The notes under the pieces were generated by a model. That model saw only the letters and a program-made list of their open reading frames with translations. It was not told the DNA's origin and searched no databases. This document shows, piece after piece, positions 36,560 through 44,980 of a stretch of DNA of 44,980 nt (position 1 is its first letter; each line of letters starts with the position of its first letter). The position numbers were made by a program, and so were the translations under genes. The stretch is from Saccoglossus kowalevskii. Its lineage: Eukaryota > Hemichordata > Enteropneusta > Harrimaniidae. The stretch spans positions 835,535-880,514 of the forward strand of contig NW_003135334.1 of the NCBI RefSeq assembly GCF_000003605.2, given 5' to 3'.

Positions 36560-36771
36560 TACTGTAAAATGACTAATTTTCACTGGGTTTAAATTTCACT
36601 GATTTACCATTTCAGGCATATTCAGTGGGTTTTAAATTCACGGTTTCGTCATTTAGATAATGTGTTCTATGCTAAATTTTACATATTCACTGTGTTTTAA
36701 TTTAGCGCATTTTTCCAGTCAGCGAAATAAGCTAAATTAAAACCCAGTGAATAATTACCCCCTTTACAGTA
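36560..36771. mobile_element. Foldback element with TTTAAATTTCACTG interior
   Basis: A 212-bp element that starts TACTGTAAAATGACTAATTT only 5 bp after the previous element ends, and ends CCTTTACAGTA. ATTTTCACTGGGTTT near the left pairs with AAACCCAGTGAATAATT near the right, and further TTCACTG/CAGTGAA strings lie between. It is a third interior type with the same TACTGTA ends. Confidence 0.78.
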
Positions 36772-36890
36772 TTAACTAAGTGTCCTGTCAAAAAATATAC
36801 TTTCAATGTGATTGAAAAGCCTTTGACCATATGTAAATCATTAAATGGACACCATCTGAAAAAGACTTTAAAATATTAAATCATACTTAC

Positions 36891-37118
36891 TATTTGCTCG
36901 AAGGTAGAAACATCTTCTAGAGATTGGTTTCTCAACTTCTCCGTGATCACCGTTACCATAGTATTTCACAGAGTGTGAAAACACTGAGGCAAGCTGAGCC
37001 AAGTGATGCTGCAGCTGTTGATTATCCTGGGTAAGTACACCAGGTAAGTTACGAAGAGGCACTGGTTTATTTATGAAGTTAGACTTCACTTTCCCATTCT
37101 TTGATGTCCAATTTATTT
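36891..37118 (-). CDS. FAM53-family protein, upstream internal exon
   Basis: A 228-nt exon bounded by the acceptor TTTGTTTATGCCTAG and the strong donor AAATA|GTAAGTATG. It enters and leaves in phase 1, and its last base A plus AG of the next exon forms a Lys codon, so it joins the conserved exon at 34988-35670 in frame. The 76 residues are less conserved than the main exon. They include NLPGVLTQDNQQLQHHLAQL, probably helical, then a basic ISRRCFYLRAN end. There is no Met in this exon or before the conserved motifs of the next one, so the start codon must be in another exon upstream (higher coordinates). Membership in FAM53 rests on splicing and phase more than on similarity. Confidence 0.72.
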
Positions 37119-37849
37119 CTAGGCATAAACAAACAAAGTAAAACAACTGTATACTGTGGTGTGTGTGAGAGGGGGAGAGGGGATAAGTGATCCCCTTCTG
37201 CGTTCAAATGCAGTAATCAACTACCGTGTGGCCATCCCTTCTGCAGTCCATTCAAATCCCCTCATACGCGTCACGGCGGTGTTCTTAGTCGACCGGTAAA
37301 TTTACGTGCGGAAATTCCACAGCTTCTGATGGCAGCAGCTAGGCAGTCTATAAACAAACAGAAAGAAATATACGTCGTAGTTATTTTTAAACCCAATAAA
37401 ACGCGATGGTTTAAGTTAGTTATTGAGCAAGAGTTTTTGAGCTGAAAATAAGGATCACCATGGTGGGGCACCGTGATAGTATTCGTACTTCAAATTGGAA
37501 CAATATTCTATAAATAACTGAAATTGTCAACTCTTCCCTCTCGAAAGGAGGTCAATTATTTGTTTTTATAAATATTTTTAAGTCATTGGACTATAATTTT
37601 AATGATTTGGGAGGCGATTAAATAAATACGTGTTCACGTTACAAATTATTGATCATACAGACATGGCAGGGTATAGAAGTACTACAAGTTTCATGGACAG
37701 TGGAAACAAAACAAACATCGTTGATATGGACCAAGTAAACACGATCATCAAATGAACTTAAAGCACTTCCGATGTTGAATTTCAGTCAGCATCGTTTGAA
37801 ATTGATTTGAAATCTCCTAATAATAAGTGACTGATTTCACAAAAATAAT

Positions 37850-38230
37850 AAAATTCGCATTTTTCTCGCACGTCTGCTTCGATCACCGCGGAAGAATATT
37901 CGTGCGATCGACAAGATGCCAATGTGTGATGGGGTCGGGCATGATGTACGGTCATTCTGAGTTTGACATGTACAAATTCCGCGAAATTGAACCGGGATTG
38001 CACTGTAACAACCCACGATTGTTCTCAATACTACTTAGATTCATACTGATGTGGATCTGTTTCAAAACGTCGCGAAATATACGTAAAAGCTTACCTCTGA
38101 TGACTTCCTATCCAACGTACATGACCACGCCGCGCTCCAGAAAAGCTTGGTGAACGAAGGCGATCGATCGCAGTTCAGCACACTCGCAAGCGAAATCATT
38201 CATTGGAGTGCTCCCTCACTTTGACACAAC
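37850..38230 (-). promoter_or_regulatory. CpG-rich region with minus-strand splice donor
   Basis: Locally CpG-rich (for example CATCACCGCGG-like, GCGATCGAC, CGATCGATCGC) with stop-poor frames on both strands, as expected of an unmethylated promoter region. On the minus strand GTCATCAGAG|GTAAGC is a near-consensus donor ending an exon at 38095. A 35-codon frame from an ATG at about 38189 reaches this donor in phase 0, which does not fit the phase-1 entry of the FAM53 exon at 37118. If used by FAM53 this would be a non-coding first exon or be followed by another exon. Confidence 0.45.
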
Positions 38231-38412
38231 CATTATTTGTGCGGGGGTGTAAGGCTGTCAAAGAACATATACTCAAGTAATATGTTGCTATGTTTTCATC
38301 ATTAAATTGAAATTTAATTGGCAACCACATATATAACCTAACAATAAATAATTTACTTAAAAGATGCAACACGTCAGGACAAATTTACCCGCATCAGAAA
38401 GATAGTAGTTAC

Positions 38413-38560
38413 CTGTTAATTTGTTGTGACCCCACACTTTACGCGACCCCCGGAATATAACACTGACGTAATAATAAACCAGCCAATGAGCGTCGTCAAA
38501 ACACAGTCTCCGCGACGCGCGTGTTGTGGTTCACAGTCGCCGGGGTCAGAGAGGACACAG
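38413..38560 (-). promoter_or_regulatory. Probable FAM53 promoter: CCAAT box, CRE-like site, first-exon donor
   Basis: Read on the minus strand: ATTGG (reverse CCAAT, 38487-38483), then TTACGTCA (38471-38464), one mismatch from the CRE consensus, then about 50 bp further the donor AACAG|GTAACT ending a short exon at 38413. CpG density is high from about 38430 to 38560 (CGCGACGCGCGTG). The order CCAAT, CRE, short leader exon, donor fits a promoter reading toward FAM53. The donor is consensus-like, and the transcription start is inferred, not seen. Confidence 0.45.
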
Positions 38561-38620
38561 ATACTAATACAGGCTAGTGATAGGCAGAAAGGAAAACAAA
38601 TACAAACAGTCTGAAACATC

Positions 38621-39170
38621 GACCATATTTCACCTGTATCAAAGTGAGTAACAATCGGAATGATGGTATAACAATGACAATATTTTGCTGTAATAACAAA
38701 TTAAAACTGCAAATAAAACTGAGATCTGATTTACAAGTCATCTCTGTTTTTGTTTTTTCGAAATGAAAAAAAAGGAATCTCTGAAAAATAGCAACAATTT
38801 CACAATATTTCGTATTTTAACCATTCTGTTCACATTTTTGTTACCTACCCTACCCTACTTTGTGTAGACTATTTTTAATGCATATAACACTGGAGAATTT
38901 CTATTATACCCTGAAATTAAATTAAATTAAATAGTATTAACATCAAATGTATATAAACACCACGTTTTTTAAAGATGAAGTCTGCTTGGGTGGTAGGAAT
39001 ATTAATACCAACACTCCTCGTGACTAGGTAATCCACTTGTAATACAACTCTTATATATCTGATACTGGCCACACAAAAAACGTGCGGAATAAACAAATCA
39101 CGTGACATTGCCACATGCACAGAGTTGGGCATTGCTGAATTACATGATCAATAGTAGTGTAAAACAAGAA
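38621..39170. other. No gene seen
   Basis: AT-rich interval between a CpG-rich promoter-like stretch and a LINE remnant. Nothing recognised. Confidence 0.5.
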
Positions 39171-39512
39171 CTTGTATTTATTTATTTTTATTTATGTTTT
39201 TCCAACACAAACATAAGTACATCATAGTTACCCACATATCGAGATATAAATTAGGCACAAGACTCAAAGTACAATTTCTATTAGTTTCGAAATTGTTGAT
39301 GAACACATTTTTAAATTAAGGCCATATACTCGGAGAGAGTAGGCATGCTTCTTACATATCTATAACGTGTTCCATAAAGTTACTGCACGCACAGTGAATA
39401 ATTTACTACATGTTACGTCATGCGTTGGTTTGTTCTGGATTAAAGTTCTATCATCACTCGCTCTGGTTAGCTTTCTAGCTAGCTCTGTTGATGGACATTT
39501 GCTTTTATAGTA
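39171..39512 (-). mobile_element. LINE 3-prime end with degraded reverse-transcriptase C-terminus
   Basis: On the minus strand a 50-codon open frame (39512 to a TAG at 39360) ends LFTVRAVTLWNTL, matching the F-x-V-R-x-x-x-L-W-N-x-L pattern commonly found just after the reverse-transcriptase domain of non-LTR retrotransposons of the jockey/CR1 type. After the premature stop come about 170 bp of non-coding sequence and then an A-rich tail built of TAAATAAAAATAAATAAATA, at the plus-strand edge near 39171. The element is 5-prime truncated, as LINE copies usually are, and inactive. The clade is not assigned. Confidence 0.6.
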
Positions 39513-39975
39513 CTAATGGCTCCGTCATTCAGTTGGCTTGTGAATCGAAAATGTAAACAAGCAAGTTGTCAATATCGATGGATCCCTTGTGCAAAAATTA
39601 CTCATAATCAATAGTATCAATAGACGATTATTTATCTGGTATATGAAATAATATACATATGATTCCGGACCGTAATATGCAAATTCGCAAGCTTTTAAGC
39701 TGAATACTATGACGACTTACAGAAGAGTGTGTGATGCATGGCATGTGTTTGACATGTGTAACAAGTGTAGCAATTTGAACGTTGGTGGCGCGCTTCGCGG
39801 AGCATTATTCACACGTCATAACAAGGGGGGGGGGATTCGACACAGTCATGGGTACGGTGATGTTTCACTTTTTATAACTTCACTATCAAACATAAAGTGA
39901 TTGTTACCCACAATCAACATTTAAATGTCAAGGAAGTATAATGTCAGAACTAAATCGTTTAAGAAGTTGAGAAGA

Positions 39976-39977
<2 letters not shown>

Positions 39978-40006
<29 letters not shown>
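39978..40006. repeat. TGAT microsatellite
   Basis: About seven uninterrupted TTGA/TGAT tetranucleotide repeats. Confidence 0.95.
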
Positions 40007-40216
40007 ATCTACGAATATGTGTTGTGTAGCTGTGGGTCTATAGCTCTTCTTGTGTCGGTCTTTAGTCTTTGTGATGGTATTTTAGTCATTTCTGGTACAT
40101 TTGGTGTCATTAAATTTGGTATTTTCAGATGCCAAATGGCATCGCAAATAAAAGTCAATAAAAAGTACACCATTTCCGTATATCACGCGCCGAGACTAAT
40201 CAATGCGTTTATTATA

Positions 40217-40520
40217 CACTTACCAGCGGGAAAATCATGACAAAAATTACCTGTTTGTTGTTTTCCCCGGGATTTAGCTCGATAAACCGTGCGTTACAGC
40301 CATTTTCTTGAGGTCGAACGAGGACAAAATTAATTTTCTAAATGACGTCAATGTATTAGAACTTCTCTTGGAAAGCGGAACAGCTAAAACGCCAGCCTGA
40401 GGAAATGATCGTCTACTACTATACTCCCCGGGGAACAAGAACACTGCGTACTAGTATCTCCATGAAGACCGACATGGTATATAAAGAGGCGCGGGCGACC
40501 GGGAGTCTCTTATTCAAATG
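40217..40520. promoter_or_regulatory. TATA- and CRE-containing promoter region
   Basis: On the plus strand a perfect CRE, TGACGTCA (40343-40350), precedes TATATAAAG (40478-40486), then a CpG-rich AGGCGCGGGCGACCGGGAG and a pyrimidine-rich TCTCTTATTC about 30 bp from the TATA box, giving a textbook core promoter with the start near 40508. No plus-strand coding exon was found beyond it. The TATA sequence also reads as TTTATATA on the minus strand, where two donors follow (AAACAG|GTAATT near 40252 and CCGCTG|GTAAGTGT at 40224). The latter is preceded by ATGATTTTCCCGCTG, a phase-0 start. The region may therefore be bidirectional, serving FAM53 on one side and an unknown transcript on the other. 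Confidence 0.5.
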
Positions 40521-40728
40521 TAGTCGCCCTCACCCACAGCAACAACGGTGACTGAAAGATCCACACAACGGGTGTTTCGATATTTCCAAAAATGTTATTG
40601 AAAAAAAAAATACTTTTTTTTTAATCAGTGGAAACGAATTGTATTGTATCCTATACTAGCCAGGTACCCCGCCTCGGGTTGTGTTGTGATGAGCTGAATG
40701 TAACAATCTGTTCTCGCTTCGTACATAC

Positions 40729-40753
40729 CTCGAATTTGACTTGATTTTATCAT
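40729..40753 (-). CDS. Candidate FAM53 start exon (coding part)
   Basis: An ATG at 40753 opens eight codons, MIKSSQIR, plus one base before the donor CGAG|GTATGTAC. The leftover G joins AA of the exon at 37118 to make a Glu codon, so phase matches, and the donor is strong. Vertebrate FAM53 proteins also begin with a short hydrophobic or polar leader, but no residue-level similarity is claimed. The surrounding 40.7-40.8 kb is CpG-containing (ACGTCGGCGTAGCG), consistent with a promoter-proximal exon. An upstream ATG with a quick stop lies about 25 bp before it. Of the donors I checked, this is the only one that supplies an ATG in the required phase. Confidence 0.28.
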
Positions 40754-41085
40754 TCACAAGATTTTTTCTAGAGAACCATTACGTCGGCGTAGCGTGTTTG
40801 TAGAGTTTGTTTTAAAGGACACAAAGGACAGACGTCAACACGATAAATACTAGATAAGTACATCAGAAAATAATGAACAGAAACTCCACACGTGAAAACG
40901 TATTATATGTACTGATGTTAAAATGTCATAGTTTATTGTTTAGAAACTTCAATCCCAATGCGGTATAATATGACACAAAATAAGTGTGCCTAGAAGGACA
41001 GTCTCTCTACTCACAGTGTGCTCTACTGGGGACTGTACTATAATCGGTATGAAAATACGTATCAATTTACAGCAACTAAAGAATC

Positions 41086-42235
41086 AAAGAAAGCTTAGAA
41101 AGAACTCCCTGTGCTGGAGATAATGGTGGCATGAAGTTAGCACATGTGCTTCTATTAGGGCAAATAGAGCATTTGAAAATATAACTGCAAGCAATAATCA
41201 GGGTGGTTCCAAGTAGCTATGGTATTAACAATTAGACATATTTAATGAAATAATAATGATAAGTTAGTTATATATCCGGTCAGACAACAAAATTATAGCT
41301 CCAGATGCATGTCCATCTGCGACAGGACTTAAGATATTACAGTTATGAATATTATTGAGGTCACATGACCATATATAGTCATTTGAAACATTATTCATAT
41401 CACATTGATTTCAACCCAAAACTAATCAGGTCTACAAATCCATGTACCAAGTTTCATTGAAATCTGTTGAATAGTACACGTGGAGCAACTGGAAATGCTT
41501 AAAGTTGCCTAATTAATATACAAATTAGGTGATTAATATGCACAGACTTATAGCCCAAACTAATTAGATCTGCGAATTAGCCCAGAGCATCTATGCATCA
41601 AGTTTAATCAAAAACCAACATATGGTTCTTGAGCAATCAGTGGAACAGACACACACACACAGACACACAAAGACACACTATCTGCAAAAACTTCAATTAT
41701 GTGCTTCGCACTGGCACGGGAGTCAATTATATTCATTTCCACAAAATTTTGATTACGCGTGGATAAATGTTGTTGATAAACAATCAAGAGAAAACACACA
41801 CAGTATTAAACGTATAATAACATTATTGACGCTAACTTAAGGAGGTACACTGAGCTGCGAGGTCTCAAAGAAAAGTGAAAGAGAAATCAAAGTAAGCTTA
41901 GAAAGAACTACCACGTGCTGAAGTTATTCTTGGAGGCATGGCAAACATTTCATTGAAATGTATTTCATGAGAAACAAGTGTAAATGCTTAAATTTGGTTA
42001 ATTAATATGCAAATTAGATAATTAATATGCACAAAATTTCACCCCAAAACTAATCAGGTCTGAACATTATCCTAGAGTATGTACAAAGTTTCATTGAAAT
42101 CTGTTTATTAATAGCACGAGAAACAAACGAAACTGCTTAAATCGGCCAATTAATATGCAAATTGGCAATTAATATGCACGACATTTCAACCAAAATTTTA
42201 TCAGGTTTGAGCATTATCCCCAGAGCACCTATATA
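41086..42235. repeat. Duplicated block with ATGCAAAT-type subrepeats and a CA microsatellite
   Basis: A segment starting AAGCTTAGAAAGAACT (about 41091) recurs at about 41893, followed in both cases by CTGTGCTGGAG/ACGTGCTGAAG and a GGCATG string. Each block leads into subrepeats of about 140-150 bp with ordered landmarks: AAACTAATCAGGTCT, TTTCATTGAAATCTGTT, CTTAAA, TTAATATGCAAATT and GATTAATATGCACA. AATCAGG-type starts are seen near 41420, 41558, 42046 and 42191. A CA-rich microsatellite (41648-41678) separates the blocks. The style, a conserved 3-prime-like tail ending in a microsatellite, is that of decayed SINE or LINE 3-prime ends. No coding remnant was found. Confidence 0.7.
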
Positions 42236-43249
42236 CTGGAAAAATACTGTGATAGTTAACATAAAATTCATCGCACGATTGACAACAAACACATAGCTTT
42301 TTGGTTTTGAAATTTCTAGACAAATATAAACAAAAAGAGTTTCTCATATCAACACCAGAGTGCGCTCTGCAAATATAAAAACAGTTACGCTCCGGCTGCA
42401 CTCTCGTTCACATAACATATTCAGTGAACCACCACATACAAACAAACAAAGAAGGATTCTCACATGTTTATTATGGAGGTTTGAATAAACTGATCCAAAT
42501 AGTATATGCAACGAAGCACCATGAAAGGTTGCCTAAATTTAACAGAAAATTGTCTCATAAACATTTTTCAAAGACTGGACATTCCAACAAATTTTCTACC
42601 TTATAAAAAACATTACACATTGTCAACATTTAATGAATTGAAAATGCCTGCATTAAAAAAACAGAGGTAAAAACCCTGTGGGGTAAAAACTCTGGAAAAG
42701 CATGGCTTACCAAGTTACATATGTAGTATGATGTATAATTTATCACAATAGCTGTGAACGTAATAGGGTGGGGATGGGGTATGCACCTCCTTTGCTTAAG
42801 TGTGAGCCTGGACAGGTAATACTAAATTGGTAATCACACATTTCCAACTGTGTTAGCCAATCTGAGGGTTACATATTCCCGCTCTGTGCCAATATTGCAA
42901 CAAAGTAAACTCTGAACCAATCAGAGGCCATCCATGTAACATGGCTTATAATAATTGACCCATTTCTTTGACACAAGCACTTTGCAGTCTCGTGCACACT
43001 GCAAGATATCGTATCACATTTTGTGCCAACAAAACAATATTTTCATGCTATACTACGTATCGCTAGAAAATCTTATTTGGGATGGCTGAGGCACAGAAAT
43101 GAAGTGTGACAAGATGTATATTGTAGTTGTAAAGTTTAATTGCAATCAGTCAAGGTTTGTCAGAGAGATGGCTCTAAAACTGCATTATTAATATAAAACA
43201 TCTGTCATTCAGCCGTTATGATCAACATATGTAATCAAGCTTGAACAAT

Positions 43250-44060
43250 AGCTGACCAATTATGACAGAGATAAGATTCTGGAATGGCAAAAATGCTTGA
43301 TTTAAATAAATTAACATTCGACTTGAATTGGATTGTGAAATGTTACATATGTGTAACATGATATATTAATATATATAAGTTTGTATATGATCTGCCCAAG
43401 CAAGTCAGGGATACGTCTCTGGTCCAGATTCATTAAATAAAATGGCATCTGTCAGCCATTTTGAATCTTATATCGAAAAAAAGAAATTATGTGCATCAAT
43501 GTTCTGTAATATCCAATGTATACAAGAAATTTTGAATGGCAGAAATGTTTAATTTGATGAATTTTTACCATGAAAATAGCCACCATATGATCATCTTTAA
43601 TCGGATCATGAAATGAACAGAGGTGTATATGTATTCCAAGAAGCGGTATATGTGTGAATGGCTCAGACATGTCTAAGATGCAAGCGGGGATACATGCACG
43701 TGTGGCCCAAAGTCAACCAATAATTTAACGATTTCAGACTTCCTCCTACAGAGAAAGATTAATTTCACTAGATTTTGGGTAAAGTTTCCATAATTTAATT
43801 ATATTTGAAGCTAAAGCACAGTAATATCACCCAGTAATTTAGTCTGGTGCCTTTCTGTTTAATTAACAACTTTTAATGAGTCAATGATACACGATTCATG
43901 TTAGCTTCAGATAGTACACTCCCCGCTGTAATGTTTAGTGTTTATATTTATTGCCAACCTGCATGTCCGAGACAGTCAAAACTGGTAATTAACATTTGAC
44001 CATCTTGAATTGGATTGTGAAATTGGATTGCTCGATGGTCTGATATGTTTTCTCATGAAA
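43250..44060. repeat. Dispersed repeat, copies 3-5 (AAAATGGC family)
   Basis: Three partial copies lie close together. About 43260-43350 has GGAATGGCAAAAATGCTTGAT and CTTGAATTGGATTGTGAAAT. About 43440-43690 has AAAATGGCATCTGTCAGCCA, GGCAGAAATGTTTAAT, CATCTTTAATCGGATCATG and GTGTGAATGGCTCAGACATG. About 43985-44060 has ACCATCTTGAATTGGATTGT. Order and orientation match the copies at 6766 and 22085. Minus-strand open frames here are repeat artefacts. Confidence 0.7.
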
Positions 44061-44189
44061 GCAATGACTATGTAATGTGTTTTCTAATTTTTTATCTGAT
44101 GATTATACACCTCTGAGGGCATACGGAGTAAATGGTATTCAATTATACAGCACTTACCATAGAAAGTCAACTAATATAACACACAGCAT

Positions 44190-44780
44190 CATTCAACAAG
44201 AAGTTTATTATTAAAATATACAATAAATTACAATAATTTGTAGAAAAGAAAACTTGTAATCTGGAAGTAGTGTCAGTAACAAAACAGCATTGACAAATTT
44301 AATCATATATATGTAATCTTATGATCAAACATTTGTAGTGAAATAGCATACAATCCAACATGTACATTTGAGTCGGAGTACATGTATGGGGAAAAAAGTC
44401 TGCTCGCCTGAGCAATTCATCAAATTTTTGGATCGTGATTTTGCATCAGGGGACACTAGACCTGCTAGGGAGCAACAGATCTGTATATGAGGTGAAATTA
44501 TTATCGATATATAAAAAGATACTAGAACAAATTTATTTCTGCATTTTATTGTAAAGCCAACTAAAGAAAGGTTGAAATTTGCAGCATGTGCCTTTTTATT
44601 GTGTAATTGTAAAATGAACAAAAACAGCAAAAACGCAGCTAAATTACGTGTAGACCATTAATCGAATAATGTTTGCGGTATATTACAATGAGGATTCAAG
44701 TTACTTTGAACTAAGTGATTAGAGATGGGTTCCCTCTTAATGTTTTTAACTACCCTCCTCAAATTCAGAGATCTGTATCA
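44190..44780 (-). other. 3-prime UTR of the right-edge gene, with several poly(A) signals
   Basis: Downstream (leftward) of the stop at 44781, minus-strand AATAAA signals occur at 44600-44595, 44550-44545, 44537-44532 and 44209-44204, so the transcript could end anywhere from about 44575 to about 44185. A 34-codon plus-strand frame at 44386-44490 lies antisense within it and has no splice support. Confidence 0.45.
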
Positions 44781-44885
44781 TTAACTTGGACTGCATTCCA
44801 TGTCACCATCTTTAGACGATTTCAGTTTTTCCAACTCTTTATACAACAGCCCCTCGGTTTCCAAAACAACATTTGGCTTTTTATA
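44781..44885 (-). CDS. Terminal coding exon of an unrecognised gene; rest beyond the window
   Basis: A very strong acceptor, ATGTTATTTTCTCTCTTTGCAG, is followed at 44885 by 34 codons in phase 0 and a TAA at 44781-44783. The peptide starts YKKPNVVLETEGLLYKELEK and ends in an acidic, Ser-containing tail (KDGDMECSPS). The charged LLYKELEKLK segment is likely helical. Other frames from the same acceptor close sooner, and codon use looks like real coding sequence. The intron runs off the right edge of the window. I do not recognise the protein from its last 34 residues. It would be transcribed in the same direction as FAM53 and sit directly upstream of it. Confidence 0.6.
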   Translation of the reverse strand, partial: YKKPNVVLETEGLLYKELEKLKSSKDGDMECSPS

Positions 44886-44980
44886 CTGCAAAGAGAGAAA
44901 ATAACATGCAAGCCAATCAGAGTCTTAATCACAATTCCATTCCATACATTGGATAATATGTAATACTGAACACTTTTATA

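Noticed and set aside
37827-38153. 108-codon plus-strand frame and two overlapping minus-strand frames
   Set aside because: A CpG-rich region has few stops in any frame. None of the frames shows a family resemblance, and the minus-strand donor at 38095 explains the region better.
44386-44490. 34-codon plus-strand frame with a protein-like look (CSPEQFIKFLDRDF)
   Set aside because: Lies antisense in the 3-prime UTR of the right-edge gene, with no good acceptor. May be chance.
1-44980. tRNA, rRNA or CRISPR features
   Set aside because: Looked for T-loop-like GGTTCGA strings and regularly spaced short repeats. Nothing folded convincingly, and the only regular arrays are ordinary minisatellites without spacers.

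Overview
This is invertebrate animal nuclear DNA: AT-rich, sparse in coding sequence, intron-bearing, and full of short dispersed repeats and foldback elements, with one assembly gap (32951-33508). The one gene I recognise is a FAM53-family gene on the minus strand. The family is best known from deuterostomes, and the repeat style would fit a hemichordate or cephalochordate. A lophotrochozoan cannot be excluded from this sequence. There are no bacterial-style operons.

Layout. 1-20 kb: no gene I can defend. It holds a 140-bp triplicate (125-546), a 26-bp minisatellite of about 60 units (2966-4576), three TACTGTA-ended foldback elements (8218-8429, 10388-10524, 14764-15032) and a second TTAA-ended miniature element (15511-15668, with a degraded neighbour at 15993-16120). 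20.3-24.6 kb, plus strand: three heat-shock-element-like triplets and a TATA box (20328-20545), followed by a chain of candidate exons with strong splice sites and compatible phases (21122-24548). This is the least described locus in the window and is a hypothesis. 24.6-33 kb: no gene seen, one more TTAA-ended element (30001-30165).

33-41 kb, minus strand: a 32-bp minisatellite (33509-34940) starts at the assembly gap and stops about 50 bp from a FAM53 coding exon (34988-35670). A second, phase-compatible coding exon lies at 36891-37118. Its first coding exon is not certain (a candidate is at 40729-40753) and its last coding exon was not found. Several CpG-rich stretches at 37.85-38.23, 38.41-38.6 and 40.2-40.8 kb carry minus-strand splice donors and promoter motifs (CRE, CCAAT, TATA), so more than one start site is likely. 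A LINE 3-prime end lies among them (39171-39512).

41-45 kb: a duplicated block with ATGCAAAT-containing subrepeats (41086-42235), several copies of a dispersed repeat (43250-44060), and the terminal coding exon of a second, unrecognised minus-strand gene (44781-44885). Its 3-prime UTR runs left and the rest of it lies beyond the window. That gene and FAM53 are in tandem, tail to head.
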